Shown here piece by piece: positions 34,076-47,189 of a stretch of DNA of 64,000 bases. The translations under genes and the position numbers were made by a program. How positions within the stretch are numbered: the stretch's first letter is position 1; the number at the start of each line of letters is the position of its first letter. The DNA comes from Zanthoxylum bungeanum (Eukaryota; Streptophyta; Magnoliopsida; Sapindales; Rutaceae). The notes beneath the pieces were generated by a model, which saw nothing but the letters and a program-made list of their open reading frames with translations, had not been told where the DNA came from and did not search any database. Location of the stretch: positions 1 to 64,000 of the forward strand of contig SKCR01023748.1 in the NCBI GenBank assembly GCA_019454045.1, in the 5' to 3' direction.

Positions 34076-37000
34076 TGTGGGAACACAGATGTTGGGCGAC
34101 GCATGCTGTCCCGGGCTCGGGGCCTGATTGTGAGTACGGAGTAGTCCGCGGGGGACTAAACTGGAGAATAATGGAGTCGCCACCCGGTGTGAATCGGGAA
34201 AATGATTTAAGGCCGCACTCACCCCTCGCAAGGGAAGACATCAAACCGTTGGGTTCGGAATGGTCCCTTACTTATGCCACTTGTAAAAATGATTTGTGTA
34301 ATAATCTAACCAGCCTAAGCAACATATTTCCAAGGACAATTTTACTCCTATGTTCGCATGCATAAAATAAACCATTATAATGACAATATTATACAATAAT
34401 CTCATGACATACCTCAATTATATAATGCGGAAAATAAAGAACAAAACTAAACATAATGTGAATTCCCAACGTAAATAAATGACTAATCACGCTTGAAAAT
34501 GAACAACTAAATGGGCTAAATCATGCTTAAGAACCAAGTAGCACATACTAATGGCCTAATCATGCTTGAATACCATCTCATGAACCCATTAAATAAACAA
34601 AGAAAGGAATTCAAATAGTATGATTGATTATATGATACAAGAGAAATCACCTAAGAAACAATTATGCATGACATGTGATGAAAATGACTCAGTTCAGTGT
34701 ATTCGCGTTCTTGTAGCGTTCGAATGGTAAATAGAAGGTTCGCGTTCGTATAGCATTTGAGAAAGCGTTCGAACGGGACCAGACCTGATGAAACAAATGC
34801 ATGCGTGTTCGAGTAGCGTTCGTAAATGCGTTCGAATGGTAAACAGAAGGTTCGCGTTCGTATAGCGTTTGATAACGCGTTCGAACGGGACTAGACATAA
34901 AACATATGTTCGTGCGGCGTTCTGAAACGCATTCGAACGGGGTTTCAGCAGTGACTTCCAATATGCAGTAAACGACATGACACATACATGAACGGATGAA
35001 TAGATTACACCTAATAAATAATAACGGGCTAAAAGGCACGGTAAAGCATCGTGGTAAAGGATTTTAAACCCTCGAAATAGAGGACCTTTAATCTGACTTA
35101 CTAAGCCCATGTGCAATGCAACATGATGCATGATTATGCAAGAAGATGACATACGAAAAAAAGGCGAATAACGAAACGAAAGGCGCAGTGAAGTATCGTG
35201 GTAAAGGTTCTTTACCCCTCGAAATGGAGGACCTTTAATCAACTTACTAAGCCACCTGCGCATCGCATCATAGTGCATATAAAAATAAAGATAACAATAT
35301 CGGACTTCGTATACCCGATTGAACATATCTCACATTCAACCGAATATACATCATCCAGCGCGGCAAAGCCTCGTGGTGAAGGATTTTAACCTCTCAAAAT
35401 AGAGGACCTTTAATCGCACTTACTAAGCTCATGCGCAAACAACACAATACATATATAAAAAGTAAAGAAATGATATCGGACTTCGTGTATCCGATTGAAT
35501 ATATCTCACATCCAATCGAATATACATTATCCGACGTGGCAAAGCATCGTGGTAAAAGATTTTAACCTCTCAAAATAGAGGACCTTTAATCGCACTTACT
35601 AAGCCCATCCGCTTTATCTCATCATAATGCATATAAAAATAGAAACAACGAAATCGGACTTCGTATACCCGATTGAACACATCTCATATTCAAACAAATA
35701 TACATCGTCCGGCGCGGCGAAGCATCGTGGTAAAGGATTTTAACCCCTCGAAATAGAGGACCTTTAATCGCACTTACTAAGCCCATGCGCTTGACCTCAT
35801 CATTACTCAAACAAATAAGATGCAGAAAATAAATAACAACGATAAAAAAATCAAGATAAAATAAAGTATGTGTCGTGTACTCAAGTGGTACGTGGAGTTG
35901 TATCCCGAGTACAGATCATACTACCGTCCATTCGGAATCGGCTATGAAATTTATGTCCGGGTTTCCATCCTATACACCACGAGAGGTGACACATTTTTCA
36001 TTCATTCAAGGGCCACAATCATGCACCAATAAATGACTCTCATGCGATAAAAATGAATAAAACAATTAAAAAGATAGATGGAAATAATAGGACAAGTACC
36101 CTCAGGTCTAACCTTTTATGTCGACTCTCGGAAGTACGGTGCAGGGTCGTCGAAAAAGGGGGGAATGCTCCGCAACTCCACCGGTTCACAGGTTCACGCC
36201 TTTCCTCGCTGTGCCACTGCTCAAGCTACTGTTTTGACTCCGATTCGCTGCTGTTTTGCTACTGTATTTCTGCTGTATTTTGGTCACTATTTTTGGTGTT
36301 TTAGGCTACTGTTTTTGGGTGTTTCTAAAGGCTTTAAGTGCAGTTTTTTAGTTATTGTTTTAGGGATTAAAAGTGCAGTTTTTGTTGGTCACTGGTTTAG
36401 GTGATTTAGGGGCTGTTTTTTTTAGGTATTTCGGTGATATGAGGCTGCTGTATAGGGGTTGTTTCGATGGTGTTTCCGGTTCTAATGTTTTTGGCAATTG
36501 AGGGGTTTATGGGGCTGTGATTTTTGGCCAAGGGTGTAGGAGGAGAAGAGAAATATTTGCTTGCTGTATACGTGAATCAAGAGGCTTTTTTTCTTGCTGT
36601 ATGCGTGTGATTCTGAGTGAGGGGGACAAAATTAGTTCAAATTAGAAAGTCAATATATTTAATTTGTGTTGTTTAGGCATAATATCTGTTAAGTTAGGAA
36701 TACAATATTTTTAATTAGGAATAGAAATATTCTTGATTGGGAATATAATTGGTTGATTGATTTTAATGTTTTATTTAATTTGGTATATGATTTAATTAAT
36801 ATTTTATTTAATTCCCCATGTGTTAAATATGTGTTTTATTAATTGGGATGTGTTTTATGGGCTTTGGTGGGCCAATTGGGCTGGGGTGTGAGGCTAGCAG
36901 CAAAACCAGAAATACCGGCGCCGTTCGAACGCTACACGAACGCTACGAATGTGGCCACGAACGTAGCACAAACGAAGACAGTGAACTTGCGAAATGAATC

Positions 37001-37126
37001 TGATGACGTACTTATTCTGAATTTCCCTTTCCGACGTCCATTTCCCGTGACTTCCGTGACTTAAAAGGTAGTGCCTCCAAATGAGACTCATCATAGGGAA
37101 TTATATACAAAAATGCAGTGCCTACA
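34076..37126 (-). repeat. Element D right (5') LTR
   Basis: 3,051 bp from TGTGGGAA to GCCTACA, collinear with 23114-26339 but lacking about 135 bp equivalent to 25670-25800 and part of the TTCG block. The five-module array is at 35035-35790. Followed by the GACGT duplication. Confidence 0.9.
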
Positions 37127-37257
37127 GACGTACCAAGGTTAAACTCGTCAATGATAAACTCAAGTTACTTGCGTAACCTTGACAGCTAGGGCACGTTCAG
37201 GATTCCGCTTTTACTTGAATTTATCTAGTATCTAATATACATCCGGCATAAATAAAT
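37127..37257 (-). mobile_element. Copia C leader, middle part
   Basis: The duplicated GACGT (37127-37131) and 126 bp of non-coding leader between element D and the solo Copia B LTR. Confidence 0.65.
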
Positions 37258-39299
37258 TGTTGGACAATTATGACACATAGCGTCACTATTTGTACAGATC
37301 AAGGTGTTGTTGTACAAATTAACTATGTGACAAAGGAGATTGCACTCTTATCATTTGTGATTAGATCACCTAGATGTATAAATGATAGGAGGTCCCTGTG
37401 ATTTGTTCCTGGATTGAGAATAGAATGAGACAATATCAATCCACGAAGGATAAATCATTAAACATCCATAGTCAGAGCATTATCGAGATTGGACATCGAT
37501 GAATGCGTAAAAGACTAGTATTACACTTGTGCGCGTGGTGAGGGCACAACAATATAGTTCTCATATATTTGGGTATAGGATACTCATGCAAGTGTAATAG
37601 GAGGTTATGTTTCACCGATGGTACGGGAAACAGCTTCGCTTTGGATAGACCCCATCGGAATTCAATTGGTAGTATGACTATGTGTCTATGGAAATCCGAA
37701 ATCAGGGTAGGTGTATTTGGTCTTAACCTGAGACTTGCACCGCTAATACTTGCGACGATCAATATACTTTGGTTGAGGTCGTCCAGGACTTTAACAGGTT
37801 ATGTGTACGCCAATGCTAGGTATATTGAGAATCGTAGTGTGTTGGGTGTGATGTCAAGACGGAAGTGTCACTCCAGTCATATGGAGTTGATGATCGCGCA
37901 GGGATACAGAACTGGTTCTCTATATAAGGTTGCAACCATCGGGATAATATGACTTGGTCATGATTATCCGATAGTAAAGAGACTAGCTGCTCGTAATCCG
38001 ATATATGCTTCGTTCGGGGCAGACACTGTACCAGCCCCAGGCCTTGCATGTGATCATCAAATACTGGACAAAAATCCGCAATACTACGTATACTACGCCT
38101 GATACAGATCCTTTATTCCTGTAAGGATATTTCCGGAGAATTGGGTAGGCATGGCGCTTTGCTAAAGGCCAACCTTGTCTTGTAAATCGGTATAAACGTA
38201 GTACGAGGTACTTACGTGTTCGGATAGTCCGACGACCAAATTTACTGCCAACATATCCTGGGATCTCATGGGTCGCTTCCCAAAGATTCACCGATGACGT
38301 ATGACTCATACTTTAATTAATTTGGGATTAATTAGATAAGAGAGAAAATTAATCTGGGATTAATTGCGGAGATATTTTATTTGGGATAAAATATCAATTA
38401 AAGAGAGAAAATGATTAATTTGGAATTAATCGGGTAAATTAATATATTCGATATATTAAACGAAATTGGATTTCGACGCGGAATTAAAATTAGATTTTAA
38501 TTCGGGCGAGCGAATTAATTTAGAATTAATTCGTTAGCGACGTGAATAGTGGCTTCGCTAGGCGTAATCATTTAATTACGACGCAACGGAAAATTCGTTA
38601 ATTTGGAATTAGCGAACCCGATCCCGGGATTATTTGCGAGCGCATTCGCATTTCAAATTCGAGTGCAGCACGCAAGTCAAATCAAGCGTCAAATCGCTAG
38701 TCTCATCTAGCGTCACATCAAGCGTCAAATCATGTCACTTTGAGTGATTTGACAATTGATTGGATTGATTGATTGATGTGGTTGTTGTGGGCATTAATGG
38801 CTTTGATTGTTTGACTTTTCAAAAGCCAAAATTTTGGTATATGTTTTAGAAATCAAATACCAAAATTAATTAACACAATTTTATCTCTCTCTCCTCCAAA
38901 TTCTCTCCCTCTCTCACGCCCTTGGAGGGCCTTTTTTCCTTCTGTTTTTTGGCAGTCCACTACCGAGTTTCATGAAGAAAAGGGAAGCAAAAGTTGCGAT
39001 TTTGTGGCAAAATCAGGAGTGCTAGCACACTACTAAGTCATGCGAAGGTGATAGGGAAGTCTACCCATGAGCCGAGAATCGTTCAACGAAGTTTGGAGTT
39101 TGATTCTTGAAGCTCAAAACCGAAAATGGAGCAGTCCAAAACAGCCACTGCCGAGCAGTTCACTGTGAGCAGAAAAGAAATTTTCGTTGCCTCCCACGTC
39201 GCTCAACCGATCGATGTAAGTATTCTGCGACTTCCTCGAATGTATTCACACATGTTCATGCTTGTTTTATTGATCTTGGGATGCTTAGAATCTCCAACA
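37258..39299 (+). mobile_element. Solo Copia B LTR (B3)
   Basis: 2,042 bp, TGTTGGAC at the left and CTCCAACA at the right, no primer site or internal region beside it. Flanks TAAAT (37253-37257) and AAAAT (39300-39304) look like a 5-bp duplication with one change. Inverted-repeat array at 38316-38615. Confidence 0.85.
38316..38615. repeat. Inverted-repeat array in Copia B LTR B3
   Basis: Stems with 3-nt spacers in the same order as B1. They include TTAATATAT/ATATATTAA (spacer TCG), CGAAAT/ATTTCG (TGG), GAATTAAAAT/ATTTTAATTC (TAG), CGAATTAATT/AATTAATTCG (TAG) and TTCGTTAATT/AATTAGCGAA (TGG, one mismatch). Confidence 0.85.
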
Positions 39300-39587
39300 A
39301 AAATCTCTATCGGTTACACCCTCGCAGCAGAGGCACGGTCTCGGATGTAGTCACGGAAAAATATTTATAAACCGTATTGACAAGACGGACCAAGAAACAA
39401 GTATTCCAAATACCAGTTACTTTAAAACCTTATTAAGCGGGGATATTCCATAAAGCGTCATACTCTTTAAATTTAATCAAATTAAATGAAAGCATGCATG
39501 TATCAAGTAAAGAAAAGAACAAACACTAGATTTTAAAGGGCTAATCATATCGGGGTGTCCAGAATCAGACTCGCACTGATACCATTT
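39300..39587 (-). mobile_element. Copia C leader end and primer binding site
   Basis: Leader remnant containing GCAGAGGCACGGTCTCG, which repeats CAGAGGCACGGTCTCG at 22984. At 39570-39584 the minus strand reads TGGTATCAGTGCGAG, an initiator-tRNA-Met type primer site, three bases from the LTR. Confidence 0.8.
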
Positions 39588-42197
39588 TGTTGGGGTTTTA
39601 AGGGGGAATATCGGTAACGCGGCGGAATATTGGAAAATCAAAATTTTCCGATTTCAAAATTTTTCTCGGATCAATCAAATAAACTTATTTATTTAATTAT
39701 CCAATTATCAAATTCTGAAAAATTACACAAGAGATCAAATTTCTTGGTAATTACCGAATTGCCCCAAAATTTTGTAAATTGATCATTTTTGTCCAAAAGT
39801 TGTCAAATACAATTTTGGATGATTCTAAAACATTTCTAAAATGTTTTTCAACACATCTAATGCATCAAAATCAGATTTCACACAAATCCCCAATTTTTCT
39901 GAAATTGCCGAGAGCACCCCCAATTTTCAGTTTTTTGCAATTTGGTCCTTTTGTTCAAAAACTAGCCAAGATCAAATCCAATTAACCCAAAATTTTACAT
40001 GAATCATATTCATACCATAATACATCACATATATGAAAAGCCCCAAATTTGGAGAAGGTTATGAACCCTAATTTTTCAATTTCATCAAATTGTCCAATTT
40101 TACCAAATCTTTAAAATCCAACACTTTAATCCATTCAATACTTCACCAATCTAGCCTCACCACTTTGAAACAACTCTAGAAAAATTCTAGGTCACCAATG
40201 AGTGGCTTACCAACTCTAGAATGGCAACTTGATTTTCTAAAAATCAAAAGTAAAGCTTTGAAACAATTTCAAGCTTACTTACATGCTTCAATCTTTCATC
40301 AAAGTTCACAACCATATAAACACAAACTATAAGAGTAGAGATAACATCAATTCATCACAAAATGAAGCTAAGCATATTAGAAATATTTTCTATGTTGAAG
40401 ACTTTAAGGAAAAACTTACAAAAACAAGATTTTTCCAAGCTTTCTTCTTTAGCCTCCAAGCCTTTTCTCTCAACTTCTTTTATGTTTATTTTGTATCAAA
40501 TGAACTTTTTAAACCCTAAAAATGAAACAAAACAAGATATACCTCCTCCAAAATAAGCCTTGGCCGAATTTTAGGGAGAAATAAATAAAATATCTAGATA
40601 TTTTGCTTTTGTTTCATTTAATGGTTTATCAACTTGTTTTGCTTTTATCATTACACTTTAATGATTCTAAACAAGTCAACAATGGAAAATTAAAAAATAT
40701 AACACTTATATTTAATAAGTAATGGCCAAAAATTACAAATAAAAAAGGAAAAATGATATTTTCAATTTTAACAATTAAAAAAATATCCAAGGAAGTCAAA
40801 TTCAATTTGACAACCTTTTCCTTTAATGTAAAGTCAAACATTTAAACTTATAATCATTTCCTAAATTTATCATTTGATGAGATATTTATATTTTAATTAT
40901 ATTAATCATTTAAAAATTAAATAATTAAATAATTAATTAAATATAAATATCTCAAATATATGTATTATATTTACTTTAAATATTTCAAATACATATATTA
41001 ATGATATATGTCAAATACCTTTATTTGACAATTTATTAATGTGTATTTAATAATATCATATATTAAATACAAATACACATTAATTAGGAAATGACGGTTC
41101 GGCCCGTTCGCATGTATTTTTCGTTTAACGTTTAAACGATTTATAAATAATCAACATTATTCATAAAAGTTGCCCTAGTGCTCTACGAGTATATTTCATT
41201 AGTGAGACTCTCTAGATTCAGGTATATCCGTCACAAAATCCAATTTCATGTCCATAATTTACCCACCCGTAAATTATGACGACCACGGATAAACTAGCTG
41301 AATCATACAGGTCGAGGTCATTGCATACGTATAATCTGTCCGTCACAGGTATCCGGATAATACCAGAGATATAGATGTAAACGTCAAATCTCTATAGGTA
41401 TTATCACGTCGACGTATCTATTAGCAATCTCTAAATAACATTCGGAGTTTACTTCCGAAGTATACTGTGGCCACAGATTTAACAGACTGCTAATCATATA
41501 TGGACTACCTATGCTCTGTATACAGAACTGAAGGATCCTATCTTGATACACACAGGATATCCTGAGAATCGGTCCACACCCAATGAACAGGCAGAGGTCT
41601 TATCAAAATAGATCGGTGACGTGACTGCCATCTAAGTGTGGAGGATGTCTCATACATCCACAGTGGTATCTCAAGTCGAATGACCATTATGCTACTCAAC
41701 CCGAGAAGATTCTTATTGACGTTGGTGTACCATCAATTAAGAATCTTTGGTGAGTCGTTCAGTGTTTATCCAATATAAACACATACACGTCTATACGAGT
41801 CTCCCTAGACTCATGGTTCATTGGGATAAACCATCAGACCAAGTCTCAATATACGACATGTACTGGTCTCAACAGATTTGACTAACCAACCCGTGTTAGT
41901 GAATCTTGACCAGGAACTATATTTGATAATATACATTTAGCAGTGACACTTCCCAATGTCAATTACAAACTAGCTTTGTAACTGTGTACTGCATTATATA
42001 TTATCGAGTCTTTTTCTAATATATACATATCACTAAACAACATTTAGTTTCAATCTAATCGTAATCAGATCAAATACATAAATAAAAAAGAAGAGGTGCA
42101 ACCATAAATAAGTAATATTATGGAAAATGGGATGTTCGTATTCATGAATCAGACATAAATACAGTCCGGATTGGCACTCTGAGCACCAACCCCAACA
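39588..42197 (-). mobile_element. Copia C right (5') LTR
   Basis: 2,610 bp partner of 16722-19330, with few differences by eye. The right flank (ATTTT) does not match the left flank of the element (TACAC), see the findings. Confidence 0.9.
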
Positions 42198-43355
42198 ATT
42201 TTACATACTTAAAATTGCCATAATATCCTCAAATGGTAGAGATAATTATGATTTTATAATTAAGCATTTGTGTAATTATTGAATTAATCCAATTAGGTCA
42301 AAGTAAATAATCAATGTTATCCAATAACACTTGATTATCTTAGTTGATAATTATAATATCAAATATTATCTTTTATCAAAAATAATCGGCTACCCAAGAG
42401 CTCAACGAGTACACTTCATATTGAGACTTTCTAAGTTCAGACACGTTCGTCATATAAGCCCAGCTAATATGTATGAATTTCGGCCACCTCCGAATTCACG
42501 AAGAACATGGACGACCTTTCTGAACTATACAAGTTGAGGTCATTACATATGTTTAACAATCCTTCCATCATAGGCTATCCGAGTTGTGCTTAGGAAACAT
42601 AGAATATACCGTCAAGTTTCCAAGACACACATCTCATGTTGACATGTCCACGATTCTTTACAACTGATGCGATCCACCCTAGGTGATCGGCTTTGGCCAA
42701 AGTCTTTAAGAATCATGACTTTACTCACATGGATACCTAAACCCTTTATGGTACACATACGGGCCGACAGAACATATCTTGCTTCGCACTTGATTACTGA
42801 GTGCATCGGTCTACACCCAATGAACATCTAGAGGCCAGACCATGAAAGGTTTCTAACATACATGGCATCAAAGTATGGAGGATCTTACACAAAATCAATG
42901 TTATCCTATAGTCAAAGGATTACATATGCTACTTGACTCGAGGAGATTCTTATTGACGGTGGTATGTACTTCCAACTATTAGGAATCACCTATGAGTCAT
43001 TCAGTATTTGCTCCAATGAATACCCACATGTCTATACGAGTTTCCAAAACTCATGGTACATCGTGTTAAACCATTGGAACTCCAATTCCAATATACGACA
43101 TGTGCTAGTCTTGTAGGTTATAGGAATTCGACCGTATTCCAAAACTAACGACTATGAATATTTATTTTAAGAATAGTTTACACCTAGTGTCAAAACTATT
43201 CTAAGGTCGATGTCATTCTTAGCATATCTATACATCAATCTAATACGCATAATGACAATACCATTAATAAGATATGAAATGAAAAATATAGTGATTTTAT
43301 TAATAAATAATAAAATATACAATTCGGATTGACACTCCAAGCACCAACTCCATCA
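42198..43355 (-). mobile_element. Copia A LTR, right-hand part
   Basis: Matches 7170-7800 plus 10017-10466 and ends at CCATCA like the left LTR. Its first 214 bp (42201-42414) repeat the last 215 bp before Copia C (16507-16721), so the two halves overlap instead of abutting. Confidence 0.85.
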
Positions 43356-43519
43356 CTTTCTCCATCATAGCCTTTAAGAAGTTTTGAGTTGCCACCCTAT
43401 CTTCTACAGCCGTTTCCCTTTCCATCCGTTAATTCTCTTCCATTTTCTCCATCTACTCTGTCGTCGATACCTTCAGAGCTATATGATTCTCGTCTCCTAC
43501 CATCGTTTTAGTGTGTCAT
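43356..43519 (-). pseudogene. Possible Ty3 gag fragment
   Basis: The minus strand reads about 50 codons rich in Glu, Met and Lys with two stops (ending VATQNFLKAMMEK). This resembles the start of plant Ty3 Gag proteins in composition only. It is the sequence that flanks family E; its last five bases GTCAT would be the target duplication. Confidence 0.35.
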
Positions 43520-45752
43520 TGACCGGCGTAATCACACGCGTATAATGCAAGCGCACGTATCGTTCAAGTAGTATAAAAAGTATCGATCCCACGAGGACTT
43601 AAAACCTTTTGTTATCAATTTATGAAGTTAAATGTTTACAAGTATCTAATGGATTGATTGTTTGATTGGGTGTGACTTTAAAATTAAAACAATTAAATTA
43701 AATTACTTGAAAGTAGGTTGAAGAAAATTCAAATTTATAAAACTATCTATGGTTGTTAATCCTTCCAATATCTTTTTAAAAGATGAAGTGGTTATTTTAC
43801 GTTTGTGTAATATATTGGTTTATTAACTTGGAACATGAAATTATGTAAAAGCCTCTTCCGATGGTCAAATACAAATACCCAGTATAACCCAATTAATCAT
43901 ATTCCTATGTTAACCAAATTATCTGAATTCATTAAGATTAAGTTCCAATTATGGCTACCCCCGCCCGACAGGTATATTCCTATCCTGTAAGGAAATCTAT
44001 TAAAGGGTTATCTATCCTCAAGGAAATCGTGGGCTATTGAGTCTAAGGTCTTAAACCTAAAATCCATTTTTCCAAGTCCATTTTACGTTTACCAGTTCAA
44101 TTTTATTAATGGCCAGTTAATAAAAAGCATTAGGATTAAGGCTCTATAAATAAAACTTTATATTACCCAAATTGTAATTTACCCCTTATAAATCGGTGAT
44201 ATTGGATTTCATCACAACCCCAGATAATTGGCTTACTTACGACACTTATTTACAGGTAGTACAAACTTAAATAAAAGAAAAGACATAAAATAAATGCTGG
44301 AAATTAAATTACTGGAAAGTAAATTACTGGAAAGTAAATTGCTGAAAAGTAAATTACTGAAAAGTAAATTGCTGAAAGTAAATAAAGTAAAAGTACAATA
44401 AAAGAAAATATTGGGGGGTTAGAGGATCCACTTTTATTACAACTATTTTAGATATCTCCCTTAATATAATATATTAACTTTGCGTGATAATTACCAACCA
44501 GCCATATAGGCGGTATCCTGATTAAGTCAAATTAATAATTAATTACCAACCGACCAACCAGGCTGTATCCATGCTTAGTCAGGTTAAAACCAATTTATAA
44601 TTAATTACCAACCGACCAATATGGTGGTATCCTCATTAAGTCAGGTTTATTATATTATAATTAAGGGAGATTAATCTAAATAATAATAATAAAAGCTTTA
44701 CCTTTTACCCCAGCAAGGGGAGTTACCTCCTCATTGATTGAAAAGTAAAAACTGAAAAAGTAAAGAAGGGAAAGTAATGTGCGTAAAAGTAAATTACGGA
44801 AAGTAAAAACTTAAAAGTAAAGAAAAGAATGTGCGAAAGCGGAAATTAATTACTGAAAGCTGTAAATAAACAAACAATATATAATCTTCTTAGTTATTCT
44901 TAAGGAATTTCAAAGAAGAAAGTATGAATTTACAAATGAAATGACTTGGTATTTATAGGCAAAATTTTGCCTCCATCAAATCATCCACCAAATTCTCCAC
45001 CAAATCCTCCACTAATTGCTCCACTAATTACTCCACCAAATCCATTATTAATTTCTATCATGTTTGGTGGGAGCTTGACTATTTTTATTATTTATTTATT
45101 TATTTACTTTGAAAATGACTTTTTTTTTGGTTCCCCACCCGATATCCAGTGCCACATTGGGCCTGACTAATCCGTATTTTGACCGAGATCTGTACGGTAT
45201 GGTCCTCCCAACGATGGTGACTCTAGAGGGACTCGAACTAGGGAGCATACCCAATCGAGCCTCCTAGGATTGAGCCAGCTACCACTCAACCAACCACTCG
45301 TTGGTTCTTTGAAAATGACTTTAATAATTACACATAACACACTTCCGGATGTTTCATCAATTTCGGTCATGCAATCATCCGAATTCGTAATTATTTTGTT
45401 CTTCAAAGTTGTATATCTTTGAGTCTTTTTTAATCTGAAACTTGAATCAGCTCAATCCGATATCAGAGTAAAAGCTTATGCCCAAAATATGACAATTGCG
45501 CAAAATTAGAATTTCTGAAACTGCACTTCGTTATAACGCCCTTTCAAGTTTCCAATCTCCAAAATTAATATGTCAAGTCCAATGTTTGCCCTTATTTGAC
45601 CCACATTTCGTCCTAAATGATTTCAATGAGTCCTAATATTATTTTATCTGCAAAAAAAACTAAAACACATCAAAACGTTCATCAAACCCGAGAAACTAAA
45701 CAAAATATTAAGTAAAAGAGGCGGTAAATATTGATATATTTTCCGCTCATCA
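43520..45752 (-). mobile_element. Athila-like E1 left (3') LTR
   Basis: 2,233 bp, TGACCGGCG at the left and CGCTCATCA at the right. Followed by CACCCCCAAACC, a purine tract on the minus strand. The first 600 bp match 50001-50614. It contains a SINE at 45123-45306, and repeated CCAACCGACCA blocks at 44500-44640 shared with the F LTR. Confidence 0.88.
45123..45306 (-). mobile_element. tRNA-derived SINE with 16-bp target duplications
   Basis: A 184-bp insert between exact copies of CTTTGAAAATGACTTT (45107-45122 and 45307-45322). On the minus strand it has an A-box-like TGGTTGAGTGGT (45281-45292) and, about 40 bp on, a B-box-like GTTCGAGTCC (45229-45238), and ends in an A-run of at least six (plus-strand T-run at 45123-45128). 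These are the marks of a pol III-transcribed, tRNA-derived SINE inserted by LINE machinery. The frame at 45167-45406 is spurious. Confidence 0.85.
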
Positions 45753-46419
45753 CACCCCCAAACCTAACATTTTGCTAGTCCTCGTGTAAAACAATAAAAT
45801 AAAATGCAAGAAATAATTAAAATTAAACTAAGCCACTTTCGTAGGGATCACGGTTGCATTTAGCGTATGCAACAAGCCTTTAAACCCTTAGGTGTTCCTA
45901 GTGGACGAGTTGTAGTCTCGTGAGGGCTTACAGCAACGATACCGACAAACATTTTAAAAAATTAAAAAGATAATAAAACTAATTCACACAAAAGCAAAAA
46001 GACAAGGGAAAATAGAATAAAGAAGTTAGTGACTAAACAGGTGAAAATTCTAATCAAAGTCAATAGTTGTTATTTTTCTTTTTAAATTACCGAATAAGAA
46101 AATTCTCCGATTATTTTTACCATTCTTCATATACACAGCTAACAAAATATTAATGAACTTATTTTGCCCACAATAGTCATGAGTGTAGTTGAGAAGAGAG
46201 TAATATTTTTGTCCTAAAATTTTATCAGAATTCACACCTTTTTTAAGCAATGGAATAATTTTTTTTTTATTATTGTTTTTCTTGATTTTTGATTTTTTTT
46301 TTATTTATATACAATATCTTCCATCTATGTAGCGAGCTTTGGGCCAGTGACTCCCAAACCAGTTGGTTTTAGGGTACTAGGTGTTAAGACACCCCTACGG
46401 ACTTAATTACTCAGACTTC

Positions 46420-46475
<56 letters not shown>

Positions 46476-47189
46476 CAACACCTTTGATCCATGTAGAACG
46501 CTTTGGGCCAGTGGCTCCCAAACCAGTTGTTTTAAGGCACTAGGTGTTAAAACACCCATACAGACTTAATAACTCGGATCGCAAACGTTTTTTTTTCCCC
46601 ATCGCTTTTTTAGATACTTCCTCCAATTAAACTAGAACACTGAATATTACAAAATCATCAATTACTTTTCATGTCCGTATGTTACCATGCAAGTTGATAA
46701 TATATGTCAACTGAGCATATGAAGATTCATTTTAATCAGTTTTATGGAGAATTTACTAATTAAATAATTCAAAATGAAATAAACAAAAATTAACTTGTTT
46801 CGAAATAGGTTGAGATACGTCTTAGGAGTGGAAATTTCTTACTCGGCTATCTTTTACACCAATTTCACCTGATTAATCAAATTAAAAACACAAAATATTT
46901 TTTTGATTTTTGTAAAATTTTACATTTTTTTTGTATTTTTTCGAAAATTTTTGACTAAAAATAAATACAACATAAAAACAAAATACTACAACTATTCCCC
47001 ACCCTTAAACCTAAATAAGACATTGTTCCCAATGTCTTAAAAAGTAAAAGATGAGTTTAGAAGATAACACCTGGTTAGTTGAAATTCTACATCTAAAATG
47101 GAAATTAAAGGTTAAGATCCAAATTGCATGGGTTGCCTCCCTGCTAGCGCTAAGTTTAAAGTCATCAGCTAGACATGACTGCCTGAACG
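45753..47189 (-). mobile_element. E1 3' non-coding region
   Basis: AT-rich region between the E1 coding end and the 3' LTR. It contains a partial tandem duplication (46318-46410 and 46480-46580, sharing GCTTTGGGCCAGTG and AGGTGTTAA) around an (AT)n run. No gene is seen. It is closely matched by 53171-54473. Confidence 0.75.
46422..46473. repeat. (AT)26 microsatellite
   Basis: 52 bp of pure AT repeat. The equivalent place in E2 (53741-53758) has nine units. Confidence 0.97.

Larger units (their letters stand above)
23114..37126 (-). mobile_element. Complete Tat-type Ty3 element D (14.0 kb)
   Basis: Full-length minus-strand LTR element with LTRs 23114-26339 and 34076-37126, flanked by the perfect 5-bp duplication GACGT (23109-23113 and 37127-37131). 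Order in element sense: 5' LTR, primer site, leader, Gag, protease, RT, RNase H, a second archaeal-type RNase H, integrase, tandem repeat, polypurine tract, 3' LTR. The second RNase H and the long, repeat-bearing 3' region are known marks of the plant Tat clade. All coding parts carry stops or frameshifts. The two LTRs differ visibly (about 18 changes in the first 220 bp by eye), so insertion is not very recent. Confidence 0.92.

Noticed and set aside
39107..39370. Plus-strand frames at the end of the solo Copia B LTR
   Set aside because: They cross the LTR end into Copia C leader; the frames are not kept in other Copia B LTRs.
45229..45292. A possible tRNA gene
   Set aside because: Only the A- and B-box parts resemble a tRNA; the fold is incomplete and the target duplications and A-run show a SINE.
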